DNA from: an uncultured Actinomyces sp. | GTDB taxonomy: Bacteria > Actinomycetota > Actinomycetes > Actinomycetales > Actinomycetaceae | DNA: 23,198 nucleotides | NCBI GenBank assembly: GCA_937926415.1 | Contig: CALBAF010000439.1 | Coordinates: forward strand, 1 to 23,198 | Reading direction: 5' to 3' | Shown: in pieces, positions 6,776 to 14,770 of the stretch | Numbering within the stretch: the first letter of the stretch is position 1 | Layout of the letters: each line of letters begins with the position of its first letter | Notes under the pieces: generated by a model | What the model saw: only the letters and a program-made list of their open reading frames with translations | Database searches by the model: none | Told to the model about the DNA's origin: nothing | Position numbers and translations under genes: made by a program

Positions 6776-7603
6776 ATGGCGAATTTCACCGCTGCAGATG
6801 TGAAGGCGCTGCGTGAGCAGACCGGCGCCGGCATGATGGATGTCAAGAAGGCTCTGACCGAGGCCGACGGCGACGCCGAGAAGGCTCTCGAGATCATCCG
6901 CCTGAAGGGCCTGAAGTCCCTGTCCAAGCGCGAGGGCCGCCAGGCCTCCGCCGGCCTGCTGGCCGCGCAGACCGACGGCACCGTCGGCGTGCTGGTCGAG
7001 GTCAACTCCGAGACCGACTTCGTCGCCAAGAACCAGAAGTTCATCGACTTCTCCAACGAGGTTCTGGCCGCCGCCGTCGCTTCTGGCGCCGCCGACCTGG
7101 ACGCGCTGCTCGCCGCCCCCATGGGCGAGGGCACCGTCAAGGACCGCCTGGATGCCTTCGCCGCCATCATCGGCGAGAAGCTGCAGGTTGGCCGCATCGT
7201 GCGCGTTGAGGGCGAGAACGTCGACCTCTACCTGCACCAGACCAACCCCGACCTGCCCCCGCAGGTTGGCGTCTTCGTCGTCACCGACGCCGCCGGCAAG
7301 TCCGTTGCCCACGACATCGCGATGCACGTTGCCGCCTACATGCCCGCCTACCTCGATCGCGATTCGGTTCCGGCCGACGTGCTCGACAAGGAGCGCGCCA
7401 CCCTCGAGAAGATCACGCTTGAGGAAGGCAAGCCCGCCAACATCGTTCCCAAGATCGTTGAGGGCCGCCTGAACGCGTTCTACAAGGACAACTGCCTCGT
7501 TGACCAGGCCTTCGCGCGTGACCCCTCGAAGTCCGTCGCCCAGGTCCTCAAGGAGGCCGGCGCCACGGTCACCAACTTCGTGCGCGTGCACGTGGGTGCC
7601 TGA
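6776..7603 (+). CDS. tsf: Translation elongation factor Ts
   Basis: A 275-residue EF-Ts, the nucleotide-exchange factor that recycles EF-Tu from its GDP form. The N-terminal UBA-like domain is MANFTAADVKALREQTGAGM followed by DVKKAL. The EF-Tu-contacting motif TDFVAKN is at residues 80-86. The core domains include VGVFVVTDA...AHDIAMHVAA and end with the C-terminal KSVAQVLKEAGA segment. The start ATG has GAGAGG upstream. It forms an operon with rpsB and is closed by the strong hairpin at 7634-7672. Like rpsB it shows extreme codon bias, consistent with high expression. A long open frame on the opposite strand is a by-product of this bias. Confidence 0.98.
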   Translation: MANFTAADVKALREQTGAGMMDVKKALTEADGDAEKALEIIRLKGLKSLSKREGRQASAGLLAAQTDGTVGVLVEVNSETDFVAKNQKFIDFSNEVLAAAVASGAADLDALLAAPMGEGTVKDRLDAFAAIIGEKLQVGRIVRVEGENVDLYLHQTNPDLPPQVGVFVVTDAAGKSVAHDIAMHVAAYMPAYLDRDSVPADVLDKERATLEKITLEEGKPANIVPKIVEGRLNAFYKDNCLVDQAFARDPSKSVAQVLKEAGATVTNFVRVHVGA

Positions 7604-7633
7604 TCTGGCCACCTCGTCAGCTTGCTGACAAAT

Positions 7634-7672
7634 GGGAGCGGTCCCGCCGAACGGCGGGGCCGCTTCCCTTTT
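7634..7672 (+). terminator. Rho-independent terminator of rpsB-tsf
   Basis: GGGAGCGGTCCCGCC pairs with GGCGGGGCCGCTTCCC over the tetraloop GAAC (7649-7652). About 15 base pairs form with one wobble and one extra T, followed directly by TTTT (7669-7672). A smaller inverted repeat, GTCAG-CTTG-CTGAC at 7616-7629, precedes it. This is the clearest intrinsic terminator in the window. Confidence 0.9.
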
Positions 7673-7678
7673 ACCAGG

Positions 7679-7695
7679 TAGTATGGTTCTTAACC
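7679..7695 (+). promoter_or_regulatory. Possible -10 element for pyrH operon
   Basis: TAGTAT (7679-7684) fits TANNNT and lies 7 bases after the tsf terminator T run. Transcription would start near 7691, inside a small GGTT-CTT-AACC inverted repeat (7685-7695). No -35 is apparent because that place is occupied by the terminator stem. Confidence 0.4.
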
Positions 7696-7733
7696 GTTCC
7701 GCCCTTCCCGGGCCGATACAAAGGAGAAGCGTC

Positions 7734-8444
7734 ATGTCGACGAACCGCCGCGTTTTGCTCAAGCTGTCCGGAGAGGCATTCGGGGGTGGATCGATCGGTT
7801 TGGACCCCAAGGTTGTTCGCAATATCGCGGAGCAGGTCGCGACGGCCGTGCGCGAGGGCGTCCAGGTGGCGATCGTCGTCGGTGGTGGCAACTTCTTCCG
7901 TGGTGCGCAGCTCGCCCGCGAGGGACTTGAGCGTTCGCGTGCGGACTACATGGGTATGCTCGGCACCGTGATGAACGCGCTCGCACTCCAGGACTTCATC
8001 GACCAGTCCGGCATCCCTGCCCGTGTGCAGACGGCCATTACGATGGCTCAGGTTGCCGAACCCTACCTACCGCTTCGAGCGATTCGTCACTTGGAAAAGG
8101 GGCGCGTTGTTGTTTTCGGGGCCGGCGCGGGCCTGCCGTACTTCTCGACGGACACGGTATCCGCTCAGCGCGCCCTTGAGATCCACTGCGACGAACTCCT
8201 CGTCGCAAAGAACGGTGTGGACGGCGTGTACGACGACGATCCGAACAAGAACCCCGATGCTCACCGCTTCGATACCCTGACGTATTCCGAGGCGCTGCGA
8301 CGCGATCTCAAGGTGATTGACGGTTCGGCGCTGGCCCTGTGCCGTGACAACGGGCTGACGACGCGCATCTTTGGCATGGGTGGCGATGGCGCCGTGACCC
8401 GCGCGCTGATGGGCGATGAAATCGGTACCCTAGTGACGGCGTGA
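7734..8444 (+). CDS. pyrH: Uridylate kinase (UMP kinase)
   Basis: A 236-residue bacterial UMP kinase of the amino-acid-kinase fold, converting UMP and ATP to UDP for nucleotide and cell-wall sugar synthesis. Visible motifs are [10 protein letters not shown] (K10, G13), [10 protein letters not shown] (50-57), a [17 protein letters not shown] segment and [18 protein letters not shown], which binds [15 protein letters not shown] is the ATP-site loop, and the end is TRIFGM...GTLV. The ATG at 7734 is supported by AAGGAG at 7721-7726, 7 bases upstream. A longer frame from 7632 would run through the terminator and is rejected. It precedes frr, the usual actinobacterial order tsf-pyrH-frr. Confidence 0.98.
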   Translation: MSTNRRVLLKLSGEAFGGGSIGLDPKVVRNIAEQVATAVREGVQVAIVVGGGNFFRGAQLAREGLERSRADYMGMLGTVMNALALQDFIDQSGIPARVQTAITMAQVAEPYLPLRAIRHLEKGRVVVFGAGAGLPYFSTDTVSAQRALEIHCDELLVAKNGVDGVYDDDPNKNPDAHRFDTLTYSEALRRDLKVIDGSALALCRDNGLTTRIFGMGGDGAVTRALMGDEIGTLVTA

Positions 8445-8482
8445 TATAACCTTCACAGACCACTGACTTAAAGGAGCACATA

Positions 8483-9040
8483 GTGATCGACGATATTCTC
8501 CTCGAGGCCGAGGAAAAGATGGACAAGGCCGTGGAAGCGGCCAGCCACGAGTTTTCCAACATCCGTACCGGACGCGCGACGTCCTCGATGTTCGAGCAGC
8601 TCCTGGTGGACTACTACGGCGCGCCGACGCCGATGCAGCAGCTGGCCAGCTTCCAGATTCCCGAGGCTCGTACCGTCCTGATCTCTCCCTTCGATCGCAC
8701 CGCGACCCAGGAGATCATTCGTACTCTGCGCGAGTCGGACCTCGGTGTGAACCCGACCGACGACGGCAACGTTGTGCGCGTCGTTCTGCCCGCACTGACG
8801 GAGGAACGTCGTAAGGAGTACGTGAAGCAGGCGAAGAGCAAGGCCGAGGATGGTCGTGTGTCCGTGCGTGGCGTGCGCCGTAAGGCCAAGGATCAGCTCG
8901 ACCGCCTGAAGAAGGATGGCGAGGCTTCTGAGGACGACGTCGAGCGCGCAGAAAAGCAGCTCGATGCGCTGACGAAGGCCCACACCGAGCAGATTGACAA
9001 GATGCTCGCGACGAAGGAAAGCGAACTGCTGACGATCTGA
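8483..9040 (+). CDS. frr: Ribosome recycling factor
   Basis: A 185-residue ribosome recycling factor, which with EF-G splits post-termination ribosomes. Length matches the family exactly. Motifs include SHEFSNIRTGRATSSMFEQL near the N-terminus, YYGAPTPMQQLASFQIPEAR, and then ISPFDR, IRTLRESDLGVNPTDDGN and LPALTEERRKEYVKQAK. The last part is the three-helix bundle arm with the terminal KMLATKESELLTI helix. The start codon is GTG, with AAGGAG about 7 bases upstream. The stop TGA shares its last base with the cdsA ATG (TGATG at 9038-9042), so cdsA is probably translated by reinitiation. Confidence 0.98.
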   Translation: MIDDILLEAEEKMDKAVEAASHEFSNIRTGRATSSMFEQLLVDYYGAPTPMQQLASFQIPEARTVLISPFDRTATQEIIRTLRESDLGVNPTDDGNVVRVVLPALTEERRKEYVKQAKSKAEDGRVSVRGVRRKAKDQLDRLKKDGEASEDDVERAEKQLDALTKAHTEQIDKMLATKESELLTI

Positions 9041-9951
9041 TGGCGTCGACGGATCGTTCACTTCTTGCCCGAGTCTTCTCCCCGGGCCCCACTCCCGACA
9101 ATCATCCCGCGGGTGGGGCAACGGGGAAGGCCGGGCGTAATCTTCCGCAGGCGATCACGACCGCTGTTGTCCTGATCGCTGCGGTCGCCATTCCTCTGTT
9201 CACGTCGCTGCCTGCGTTTGTCGGCGTTATCGCCTTCGTGTGCCTCGTAGGCATTTGGGAGCTTGCGGGCGCCTTCGCGCGCATGGGCATCACCCTGACG
9301 GTGACGCCTCTGTATGTCGGCGCTATCGGCATGGTGACCTGTGCGTGGTGGCTGGGCACAGAGGGTATGCTCTTCGCCCTGTACATCACCGTGTTTGTCT
9401 GCGCGGCGTGGAGACTCCTGGACCGTCGTCAAGAGTCCCGGATGAGCGACGTCGTGTCGTCAACGTTTGCGGCCGTCTACGTGCCGTTCCTGGCCTCGTT
9501 CGTGGTGCTCATGATGGCGGCGTGGCATAACGCCTGGGTGTTCGTTGTCTTTGAGCTGATGGTGATCGCCAACGACACCGGTGGCTGGGCTGCCGGCGTG
9601 ATGTTCGGCAAACACCCCATGGCTCCAGCGCTGTCCCCGAAGAAGTCCTGGGAAGGCTTCGCAGGCTCCGCCCTGACGGCTATTGCTGTTGGCGTGGTCG
9701 GGCTCTGGCTCCTGGGAGCTTCCTGGTGGTGGGGTGTCGTTGCCGGTATCTCGATTGCCTTTGTGGGTACGATGGGCGACCTGACCGAGTCTCTCATTAA
9801 GCGTGAGGCCGGCCTGAAAGACATGTCGCAGATCCTGCCGGGCCACGGTGGTGTTCTCGACCGAGTGGACGCGCTGCTCATGAGCGCGCCGGTCGCCTAC
9901 TTCATTTTCGCGTGGGCGCTACCGGGTATTTCTTGGGAGTCTAGCCATTGA
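9040..9951 (+). CDS. cdsA: Phosphatidate cytidylyltransferase (CDP-DAG synthase)
   Basis: A 303-residue integral membrane enzyme that makes CDP-diacylglycerol from phosphatidate and CTP, the branch point for phospholipids. After a soluble N-terminal segment of about 35 residues there are about eight hydrophobic helices, beginning [17 protein letters not shown]. The family signature near the C-terminus runs from S251 to D277, with [18 protein letters not shown] followed by DRVD. It has the catalytic Lys and Asp residues typical of CdsA. An earlier [19 protein letters not shown] plus SPKKSWEG block is also characteristic. It overlaps frr by 1 base at its start and rlmN by 4 bases at its end, so it sits inside a coupled operon. 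Confidence 0.96.
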   Translation: MASTDRSLLARVFSPGPTPDNHPAGGATGKAGRNLPQAITTAVVLIAAVAIPLFTSLPAFVGVIAFVCLVGIWELAGAFARMGITLTVTPLYVGAIGMVTCAWWLGTEGMLFALYITVFVCAAWRLLDRRQESRMSDVVSSTFAAVYVPFLASFVVLMMAAWHNAWVFVVFELMVIANDTGGWAAGVMFGKHPMAPALSPKKSWEGFAGSALTAIAVGVVGLWLLGASWWWGVVAGISIAFVGTMGDLTESLIKREAGLKDMSQILPGHGGVLDRVDALLMSAPVAYFIFAWALPGISWESSH

Positions 9952-11228
9952 GCCAATCGACGAAGGGGCCCCGCGGGGCGCAGGCACATACGCCGAACGC
10001 CCTGGGCGTGTCGGATCTTCAGCGTCGCAGCCCGCGCCGTGAGGTCCGTCCGACCGATCAGCCGCCGGAGGGGGCGACGCATAAGGACGCTAAGCCGGTC
10101 CTGTCGTTTACCGCGAAGCGGCGTGGAAAGGCTCCGTCGCATCTCGCTGATCTGGATGCCGCGTCCCGTAAGCAGGTGCTGAAGGACCTGGGGTTGCCCG
10201 CTTTCCGCGCCAATCAGCTGTCGCGCCATTACTTCACGCATTTTGAGGCCGATCCGGCGAACATGAGCGATATCCCTGCGGGGATGCGCGACGCGGTGTC
10301 GGAGGCGCTGCTACCGAAGCTCGTGACCAAGGTCGTGTCGCTGGAGGCTGACGGCGGCCGCACGATCAAGGATTTGTGGCGCCTGTACGACGGCGCTCAG
10401 GTCGAGTCTGTTCTCATGCGCTACCCCCAGCGAACGACGCTGTGCGTCTCGTCGCAGGCGGGCTGCGGCATGGCGTGTCCGTTCTGCGCGACGGGGCAGA
10501 TGGGCCTGACGCGTAACCTGTCGACGGCGGAGATCGTCGATCAGGTTCGCGAGGCCCAGGCGTCGTGCCGCGACGGAAAGCTCGCGGGCGGGCCTACGAA
10601 GCTCTCGAACGTTGTCTTCATGGGCATGGGCGAGCCCCTCGCGAACTACAAGACGGTTGTCGCCGCGCTTCACCGTTTGATTGATCCGGCGCCCGAGGGA
10701 TTCGGTATGAGTGCCCGAAATATCACCGTGTCGACGGTAGGCCTCGTTCCCGCGATCAAGAAACTGGCGGGGGAGGGCATGCCCGTGACGCTCGCTGTCT
10801 CGCTCCATGCGCCCGACGACGATCTTCGTGACGAGCTGATTCCGATCAACTCGCGGTGGAAGGTCGGCGAGCTCCTTGATGCGGCGCGCGGGTACTTCCT
10901 GGCGACGGGGCGGCGCGTGTCGATCGAGTACGCGCTCATTAAGGACATGAACGATCAGGAATGGCGCGCGCAGCTGTTGGCCGATGAGCTGAACAAGCGC
11001 GGCCACGGGTGGGTGCACGTCAACCCCATTCCCCTGAACCCGACGCCCGGCTCCATTTGGACGGCATCGACGCGGGCTGCTCAGGAGGCGTTCGTCAAGC
11101 GCCTGCAGGACAACGGCATCGCGACGTCGATCCGCGATACGCGCGGCTCCGACATCGACGGCGCGTGCGGGCAGCTGGCGACGGCGGTTGCTGACGGTAA
11201 ACGCCCGGTTGGGGAGGTACGCGCATGA
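9948..11228 (+). CDS. rlmN: Dual-specificity RNA methyltransferase RlmN
   Basis: A 426-residue radical SAM enzyme that methylates C2 of A2503 in 23S rRNA and of A37 in some tRNAs. The radical SAM cluster motif CxxxCxxC is C173, C177, C180 ([10 protein letters not shown]). The two extra Cys used in catalysis are C166 (LCVSSQ) and C407 (GACGQLA), spaced as in the E. coli enzyme. Other motifs are [33 protein letters not shown] and HVNPIPLNP. The N-terminus carries a Pro/Arg-rich extension of about 45 residues before the conserved region. The start is TTG at 9948, inside the cdsA stop, with GGGAG 9 bases upstream. The end overlaps the next ATG as ATGA. Confidence 0.96.
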   Translation: MSQSTKGPRGAQAHTPNALGVSDLQRRSPRREVRPTDQPPEGATHKDAKPVLSFTAKRRGKAPSHLADLDAASRKQVLKDLGLPAFRANQLSRHYFTHFEADPANMSDIPAGMRDAVSEALLPKLVTKVVSLEADGGRTIKDLWRLYDGAQVESVLMRYPQRTTLCVSSQAGCGMACPFCATGQMGLTRNLSTAEIVDQVREAQASCRDGKLAGGPTKLSNVVFMGMGEPLANYKTVVAALHRLIDPAPEGFGMSARNITVSTVGLVPAIKKLAGEGMPVTLAVSLHAPDDDLRDELIPINSRWKVGELLDAARGYFLATGRRVSIEYALIKDMNDQEWRAQLLADELNKRGHGWVHVNPIPLNPTPGSIWTASTRAAQEAFVKRLQDNGIATSIRDTRGSDIDGACGQLATAVADGKRPVGEVRA

Positions 11229-11629
11229 TCAGAACTGATTTTTCTCGCAGTTTCTTGCGCATGGGATACGACGTGAGCGAGGTCCTGACCTTTCTCGCGG
11301 ACGTCGAGCGCACGCTGACGGGCCAGGAGACGGACCCCGAAAAGGTCGTGACCGCTCAGAAGGCTCTGGACGTGGAGTTTTCTACGAAGCTGCGCGGCTT
11401 CAATGACGAGGAGGTCGACACGGAGATCGACCGTCTCATTGAGATGCTGCGTCACGCCGAGCGCAGACGAGCAGCGCGGCGTGAGAATAGTGCGGACAGT
11501 GACATTCACGATGGGGCGCTTTCGGGTGCGGTGCCGAGCACCGCTTCCTCTGAGTATCCTGATTTCGGTTCGCCCGAAGCTGTCGATCAGATTCTTCGTT
11601 CCATGACACAGGAAAAGGAGCAGTCATGA
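11225..11629 (+). CDS. Short DivIVA-domain protein (one repeat)
   Basis: A 134-residue protein with one DivIVA-like unit. The first half is [19 protein letters not shown] at residues 6-24. The second half is [19 protein letters not shown] at 47-65, then [10 protein letters not shown]. Such FxRxxxGYDxxEVxxFL repeats occur in actinobacterial DivIVA-repeat proteins; true DivIVA/Wag31 recruits the growth machinery to curved membrane. Here the coiled coil that makes DivIVA oligomerise is missing. A short basic run (ERRRAARR, 79-86) and a Ser/Ala/Asp-rich tail follow instead. The ATG overlaps the rlmN stop (ATGA, 11225-11228) and the end overlaps the next DivIVA gene in the same way. A polar or division-site function is inferred from the domain only. 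Confidence 0.82.
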   Translation: MIRTDFSRSFLRMGYDVSEVLTFLADVERTLTGQETDPEKVVTAQKALDVEFSTKLRGFNDEEVDTEIDRLIEMLRHAERRRAARRENSADSDIHDGALSGAVPSTASSEYPDFGSPEAVDQILRSMTQEKEQS

Positions 11630-12174
11630 CTGAGTTTCCTAGGGTTGGTCTCTTCTCGAAGGGCTACGACTGCGCCCAGGTCGACGCGTTCTTCGAAGAT
11701 GCGCGCCGCGCCTACGAGGGTGGTGTTCCCCCGGAGCAGTTCAGCTCCGAGCAGGTGCGTCTGGCGACTTTTGAGCTGAAGAATCGCGGCTACAACATCG
11801 ATGCCGTCGACGGCGCGATGAACCGCCTGGAGGCCGCTTTCGTCAACCGTGATCGTGCGGACTCCGTCGCAGCAGAGGGTGAGGCAGCGTGGTACGACCG
11901 CGTCGCGGACCGCGCGACGACCCTGTACCCGCGCCTGCAGCGCCCCCGCGGCGAGCGTTTCGCGCACCCGACGTCGGGACGCGGCTACTCCTGCGAGGAA
12001 GTCGATGACTTGCTGGATCGCATCGCGGCGTACTTCGACGAGGCCGGGGAGCTGACCGCTGACGAGATCCGTCTGTCGACCTTCCGGCCCAAGCGCGGCA
12101 AGAAGGCCTACATGGAGGGCCCCGTGGACGCCTACCTTGGGCGTGCTGTCGAAATTCTCCTTGCGGTTGACTGA
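11626..12174 (+). CDS. DivIVA-domain repeat protein (two repeats)
   Basis: A 182-residue protein with two tandem DivIVA-like units. Unit one spans about residues 4-72: FPRVGLFSKGYDCAQVDAFF, then VRLATFELKNRGYNIDAVD. Unit two spans about 110-178: RGYSCEEVDDLLDRIAAYF, then IRLSTFRPKRGKKAYMEGPV followed by DAYLGRA. A linker with WYDRVADRATTLYPRLQ joins them. There is no long coiled coil and no membrane segment. Together with the previous gene this makes three related units split over two overlapping reading frames (ATGA at 11626-11629). The stop overlaps the dxr ATG by one base (TGATG). It resembles actinobacterial DivIVA domain repeat proteins; partner and role are unknown. Confidence 0.82.
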   Translation: MTEFPRVGLFSKGYDCAQVDAFFEDARRAYEGGVPPEQFSSEQVRLATFELKNRGYNIDAVDGAMNRLEAAFVNRDRADSVAAEGEAAWYDRVADRATTLYPRLQRPRGERFAHPTSGRGYSCEEVDDLLDRIAAYFDEAGELTADEIRLSTFRPKRGKKAYMEGPVDAYLGRAVEILLAVD

Positions 12175-13445
12175 TGCCCGTGTCGGCGGAAGAACCTACG
12201 TCCACAATCCCCGTTGTACTGCTTGGCTCGACGGGATCGATCGGTACCCAGGCGCGTGAGGTCATCCAGGCGAACCGCGGGCGTTTCGACGTCCTTGGCC
12301 TCAGCGCCGGCGGTGCGTCGATCACTGAGCTTGCTGTGCAGATCGTTGCGTTGAATCCCGCGTACGTGGGCGTGGCTCGCGACGTTCGTGAGGAATTGTC
12401 GGCTGCCGTGGAGTCGATGGGCGGCACCTGCCCGGAGGTTTTCGTCGGCGAACACGCCTCGGTCGAGGTCGTCTGCGCGTCGGTTGAGCGTGCGGCGCAG
12501 CTGTATCCGACGGCGACGCCGGTGGTGCTCAACGGCATCACGGGTGGCGTGGGGCTGTCGTCGACGCTTGCGGCTCTCAAGTGCGGTGCCCGACTTGCGC
12601 TGGCTAATAAGGAATCGCTCGTTGTCGGCGGTGCGCTGGTCAAGAACGCGATGCGTTTCCCTGGCCAGATTGTTCCGGTGGATTCCGAGCACTCCGCGAT
12701 CGCCCAGGCGTTGGCCTCGGGCGTGCATGAACGCGGTCTGACTTCACCGGTTGTTTCCGGGCGATCCGAGGTCGCCGACCTCGTTCTGACCGCTTCGGGA
12801 GGCCCGTTCCGCGGTCGGAGGCGCGAAGAGCTGCGCGGCGTGCGCGCCGAGCAGGCGTTGGCACATCCGACATGGCAGATGGGGCCCGTCGTCACGATCA
12901 ACTCATCGACCCTGATCAATAAGGGTTTGGAACTTATCGAGGCTCATCTGCTGTTCGACGTGGCTCCCGAGCACATTGTTGCGACCGTTCACCCGCAGTC
13001 GATCGTGCATTCGATGGTGACGTGGTGCGACGGCGCGACGACTCTCCAAGCGTCGCCTCCGGACATGCGCTTGCCGATTGCGCTCGGACTGACCTGGCCC
13101 GAGCGCCTTGCGGATGTCGAGAAGCCCTTGACGTGGGCGAGCGTGTCTGAATGGACGTTTGAGCCGGTGGATAACGAGACGTTCCCCGCGATCGACCTTG
13201 CTCGCTTCGCGGTCGCGGCCTCTGCGACGCATCCGGCCGTACTCAACGCGGCGAACGAGGTGCTGGTTGATGCGTTTATTGCGGGGGAGGTGCCGTGGCT
13301 CGCGATCGTGGACACGGTCTCGCGCGTCGTGCATGAGCACGAGGGCGTCGCTGACCCCTCGTTGGAAGACATTGTGGCCGCACAGCGCTGGGCTGATCAG
13401 CGTGCGCGCGAACTCGTTCGCGCAGGTCAGTGGAAGGATATGTGA
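12174..13445 (+). CDS. dxr: 1-deoxy-D-xylulose 5-phosphate reductoisomerase
   Basis: A 423-residue DXR, the second enzyme of the MEP isoprenoid pathway; it rearranges and reduces DXP to MEP with NADPH. The nucleotide-binding motif GSTGSIG is at 18-24. NKES starts at N145. The metal-binding VDSEHSAI has D170 and E172, and INKGLELIEAH carries K250 and E253. The substrate loops ASGGPFRG, HPTWQMG and VHPQSIVHSMV are present. Length is slightly above the usual 385-400 because of the N- and C-termini and an insertion near residues 185-205. The ATG shares a base with the upstream stop. A site-2 protease and ispG follow, the standard actinobacterial dxr-M50-ispG arrangement. Confidence 0.97.
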   Translation: MPVSAEEPTSTIPVVLLGSTGSIGTQAREVIQANRGRFDVLGLSAGGASITELAVQIVALNPAYVGVARDVREELSAAVESMGGTCPEVFVGEHASVEVVCASVERAAQLYPTATPVVLNGITGGVGLSSTLAALKCGARLALANKESLVVGGALVKNAMRFPGQIVPVDSEHSAIAQALASGVHERGLTSPVVSGRSEVADLVLTASGGPFRGRRREELRGVRAEQALAHPTWQMGPVVTINSSTLINKGLELIEAHLLFDVAPEHIVATVHPQSIVHSMVTWCDGATTLQASPPDMRLPIALGLTWPERLADVEKPLTWASVSEWTFEPVDNETFPAIDLARFAVAASATHPAVLNAANEVLVDAFIAGEVPWLAIVDTVSRVVHEHEGVADPSLEDIVAAQRWADQRARELVRAGQWKDM

Positions 13446-13447
13446 GC

Positions 13448-14689
13448 GTGGGCTCAATCGTCGGTATCGTCGTTGTCGTTATCGGAATCTTGGCATCGGT
13501 CGCCCTGCATGAGGTGGGGCATATGCTCCCCGCGAAGAAGTTCGGAGTGCTGGTCCCTGATTACGCGGTGGGTTTTGGTCCGGCGCTGTGGAAGAAGAAG
13601 ATCGGTGACACGACGTACGCGCTGCGCGCGATTCTGCTCGGCGGCTACGTCAAGATCGTCGGCATGTATGCGCCGGCGCGTCCGGGTACTCGGCTTGTGG
13701 GGCGTGGCGGTAAGCCGACGCTTGCGCAGGAGGCCCGTGAGGCCTCGGCCGAGGAGATCCCCGAGGGTCAGGAACATCGCGCGTTCTACCGCCTGAGCGC
13801 CCCGAAGAAGATCGCGGTCATGCTCGGCGGTCCGCTCATGAATCTGCTGATCTGCATCGTGCTGTCGGCAGTGGCGATGATCGGCATCGGCGCTCCCACG
13901 GCGTCGCGCACGATCGCCGCCGTCCCGGCGACACTTCAGGCGGCGTCCGGCGAGGTTGCTTCCCCCGCGTACGAGGCCGGCGTCAAGCCCGGTGATACCG
14001 TCGTCGCGTGGAACGGGCAGTCGGTTGCCACCTTCGCGGAGCTGCAGCGCGCGGTGGGTGCCACCCCCGAGGGTGAGTCTGCTGTGCTGACGGTTGAGCG
14101 TGATGGAGCCACCGTGGACCTGACGGTCACCCCGGTGACGGGATCTCAGGGGGCGCGCATCGTCGGCGTGACCGCGGGGTATGAGTATGTGTCGGCCTCG
14201 CCTGCCGACGTGGCAGCGGCCAACTGGCAGATGTTCACCGGGACGACGGCCGTCGTGACGCGGCTGCCGCAGGCCGTGTGGCAGGTGGGCCGTTCCGTCT
14301 TCACCGACGAGAAGCGTGATGCCTCGGGCGTCGTCTCCGTGGTTGGTGTGGGGCGCCTGGCCGGTGAGGTGACGGGCGATTCGCAGGCGCTGGGACTGCG
14401 CGATACGCGCCAGGTCGTGGCCGTGCTGCTGAGCCTCCTGGCCTCGCTCAACATGGCCCTTTTCGTCTTCAACCTGATCCCCCTGCCTCCCCTGGATGGC
14501 GGTCACATTCTCGGGGCGATCTACGAGGGCGTGCGCCGATTGGTGGCGCGTGTGCGCGGGGCGGAGGATCCCGGACCGGCGGACACGGCTCGCCTCGTGC
14601 CCGTTACCTGGGTTGTTGGCGGTCTGCTCGTCGCAATGAGCGTCATTTTGATTGTTGCCGACATCGTGAAGCCGGTGTCGCTCGGCTAG
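13448..14689 (+). CDS. M50 site-2 protease (RseP/Rip1-like)
   Basis: A 413-residue intramembrane zinc protease. The active-site HEVGH lies at H21-H25 in the first membrane helix (VALHEVGHMLPAKKFGV). Next come VGFGPALW and a LRAILLGGYVKIVGMY segment. A PDZ domain covers about residues 165-235 (AYEAGVKPGDTVVAWNGQ). The third motif PPLDGGH with D350 lies in a late helix (FNLIPLPPLDGG). Relatives cleave anti-sigma factors and cell-division or envelope proteins in the membrane. Targets here are unknown. GTG at 13448 is preferred because AAGGA (13434-13438) is 9 bases away. GTG at 13442, overlapping the dxr stop, is an alternative adding two residues. Confidence 0.94.
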   Translation: MGSIVGIVVVVIGILASVALHEVGHMLPAKKFGVLVPDYAVGFGPALWKKKIGDTTYALRAILLGGYVKIVGMYAPARPGTRLVGRGGKPTLAQEAREASAEEIPEGQEHRAFYRLSAPKKIAVMLGGPLMNLLICIVLSAVAMIGIGAPTASRTIAAVPATLQAASGEVASPAYEAGVKPGDTVVAWNGQSVATFAELQRAVGATPEGESAVLTVERDGATVDLTVTPVTGSQGARIVGVTAGYEYVSASPADVAAANWQMFTGTTAVVTRLPQAVWQVGRSVFTDEKRDASGVVSVVGVGRLAGEVTGDSQALGLRDTRQVVAVLLSLLASLNMALFVFNLIPLPPLDGGHILGAIYEGVRRLVARVRGAEDPGPADTARLVPVTWVVGGLLVAMSVILIVADIVKPVSLG

Positions 14690-14731
14690 TCGCCCGGGCG
14701 TATCGGACGTACTCCTCGTAAAAGCGACTCT

Positions 14732-14749
14732 GACCACGCGTTCGTGGTC
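14732..14749 (+). promoter_or_regulatory. Perfect 7-bp hairpin before ispG
   Basis: GACCACG (14732-14738) and CGTGGTC (14743-14749) form a perfect stem with loop CGTT. It lies 42 bases after the protease stop and just 6 bases before the ispG ribosome binding stretch. No T run follows, so a weak terminator, an mRNA processing site or a translation-control element are all possible. Confidence 0.35.
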
Positions 14750-14770
14750 CGTGTGGGAAGGAAGGCCACT

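Noticed and set aside
6755..7891. A 378-codon minus-strand frame opposite tsf and pyrH
   Set aside because: Crosses the tsf terminator and is a codon-bias shadow; no motif.
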